DNA of 39,616 bases from Acidimicrobiales bacterium (GTDB lineage Bacteria > Actinomycetota > Acidimicrobiia > Acidimicrobiales > SZUA-35): positions 1-39,616 of the forward strand of contig JANQPB010000030.1 in NCBI GenBank assembly GCA_028285495.1. Direction: 5' to 3'. Below the pieces are notes generated by a model, which saw only the letters and a list, made by a program, of their open reading frames with translations, did no database searches and was not told where the DNA came from. This document shows, piece by piece, positions 39,479 to 39,616 of this stretch. The first letter of the stretch is position 1. The number at the start of each line of letters is the position of its first letter. The translations under genes were made by a program, and so were the position numbers.

Positions 39479-39616
39479 TGTAGATCCCAGGAGGGTTGGT
39501 CAGGTTTCGCCGGGCTGGTTGAGTCGGACGGTGGGTGTCTTGTGGCCGAGGGCGCTGTGGGGTCGTTGGTGGTTGTAGTAGTTCAGCCAGGGCCCGAGTG
39601 CCGTGTGGCGGTGAGC
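39479..39616. mobile_element. end of an IS481-like insertion sequence, cut by window end
   Basis: The element begins with TGTAGATCCCAGGAGG at 39479, an IS481-type terminal repeat starting with TGT, immediately after GCTAGC (39473-39478). NCTAGN is the known 6-bp target duplicated by Bordetella IS481. The 3' end of its transposase gene follows on the minus strand. The other end, and hence the duplicated target, is outside the window. Confidence 0.7.
39500..39616 (-). CDS. IS481-like transposase, C-terminal 38 aa (partial)
   Basis: The minus strand from the window edge to the TGA at 39500 encodes the C-terminus of a DDE-type integrase-core transposase: LGPWLNYYNHQRPHSALGHK, then TPTVRLNQPGET. 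The WLNYYNHQRPHSALG pattern is diagnostic of the IS481/IS3 catalytic core end (the H-x-x-RPHSALG block). The N-terminus and the first catalytic residues lie beyond 39616. Confidence 0.85.
   Translation of the reverse strand, partial: AHRHTALGPWLNYYNHQRPHSALGHKTPTVRLNQPGET

Overview
The window is very GC-rich, tightly packed bacterial chromosome with strong G/C third-position bias. Several genes have a TAnnnT box so close to the start codon that a leaderless transcript is likely. With a DUF2126/transglutaminase/ATP-grasp locus, a CYP125/CYP124-like P450 and actinobacterial-style regulation, this suggests an actinomycete, probably a member of the Acidimicrobiia (inference; there is no rRNA or phylogenetic marker to prove it).

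Layout. 1-2.4 kb: a small coiled-coil protein and a SulP anion transporter with a STAS domain. 2.4-5.0 kb: an unusual lower-GC lipoprotein gene next to tRNA-Val(UAC), with what looks like the 3' end of an older gene behind it. 5.1-7.3 kb: a small secreted protein, an inositol-monophosphatase-family enzyme and an unknown protein. 7.3-11.1 kb: the DEAH RNA helicase HrpA. 11.2-12.7 kb: a soluble, membrane-free chemoreceptor-like protein with a C-terminal sensor domain.

12.8-23.5 kb is the main accessory system: zinc-ribbon metallopeptidase, transglutaminase, circularly permuted ATP-grasp/alpha-E fusion and transglutaminase-DUF2126 on the minus strand, divergent from a second ATP-grasp + alpha-E pair on the plus strand. 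Consecutive genes are joined by 4-base stop/start overlaps (TTGA, GTGA, ATGA). This matches the gene neighbourhoods predicted from comparative genomics to make and attach or remove peptide tags; the chemistry is unproven.

23.5-28.1 kb: a small SHOCT-type protein, a GSA-aminotransferase-like enzyme, and divergent from it an aldo/keto reductase - ABM monooxygenase - cytochrome P450 series. 28.1-28.6 kb: the most striking gene, a PrxQ/BCP-type peroxiredoxin whose catalytic cysteine codon is an in-frame TGA, read here as a selenoprotein (Sec44); the deduced protein has no cysteine at all. 28.7-31.9 kb: valyl-tRNA synthetase. 32.1-34.7 kb: cyclopropane-fatty-acid-synthase-like methyltransferase, GNAT acetyltransferase (with a tiny upstream ORF) and nitroreductase. 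34.8 kb: tRNA with CAU anticodon, read as tRNA-Ile2. 34.9-38.8 kb: an ArsR-type repressor divergent from an MFS exporter with a clear dyad operator between them, a CoA-binding protein and a second MFS (DHA2-like) exporter. 38.8-39.5 kb: no convincing large gene, one possible 53-aa ORF, then the edge of an IS481-like element inserted at a GCTAGC (NCTAGN) target and running off the window.
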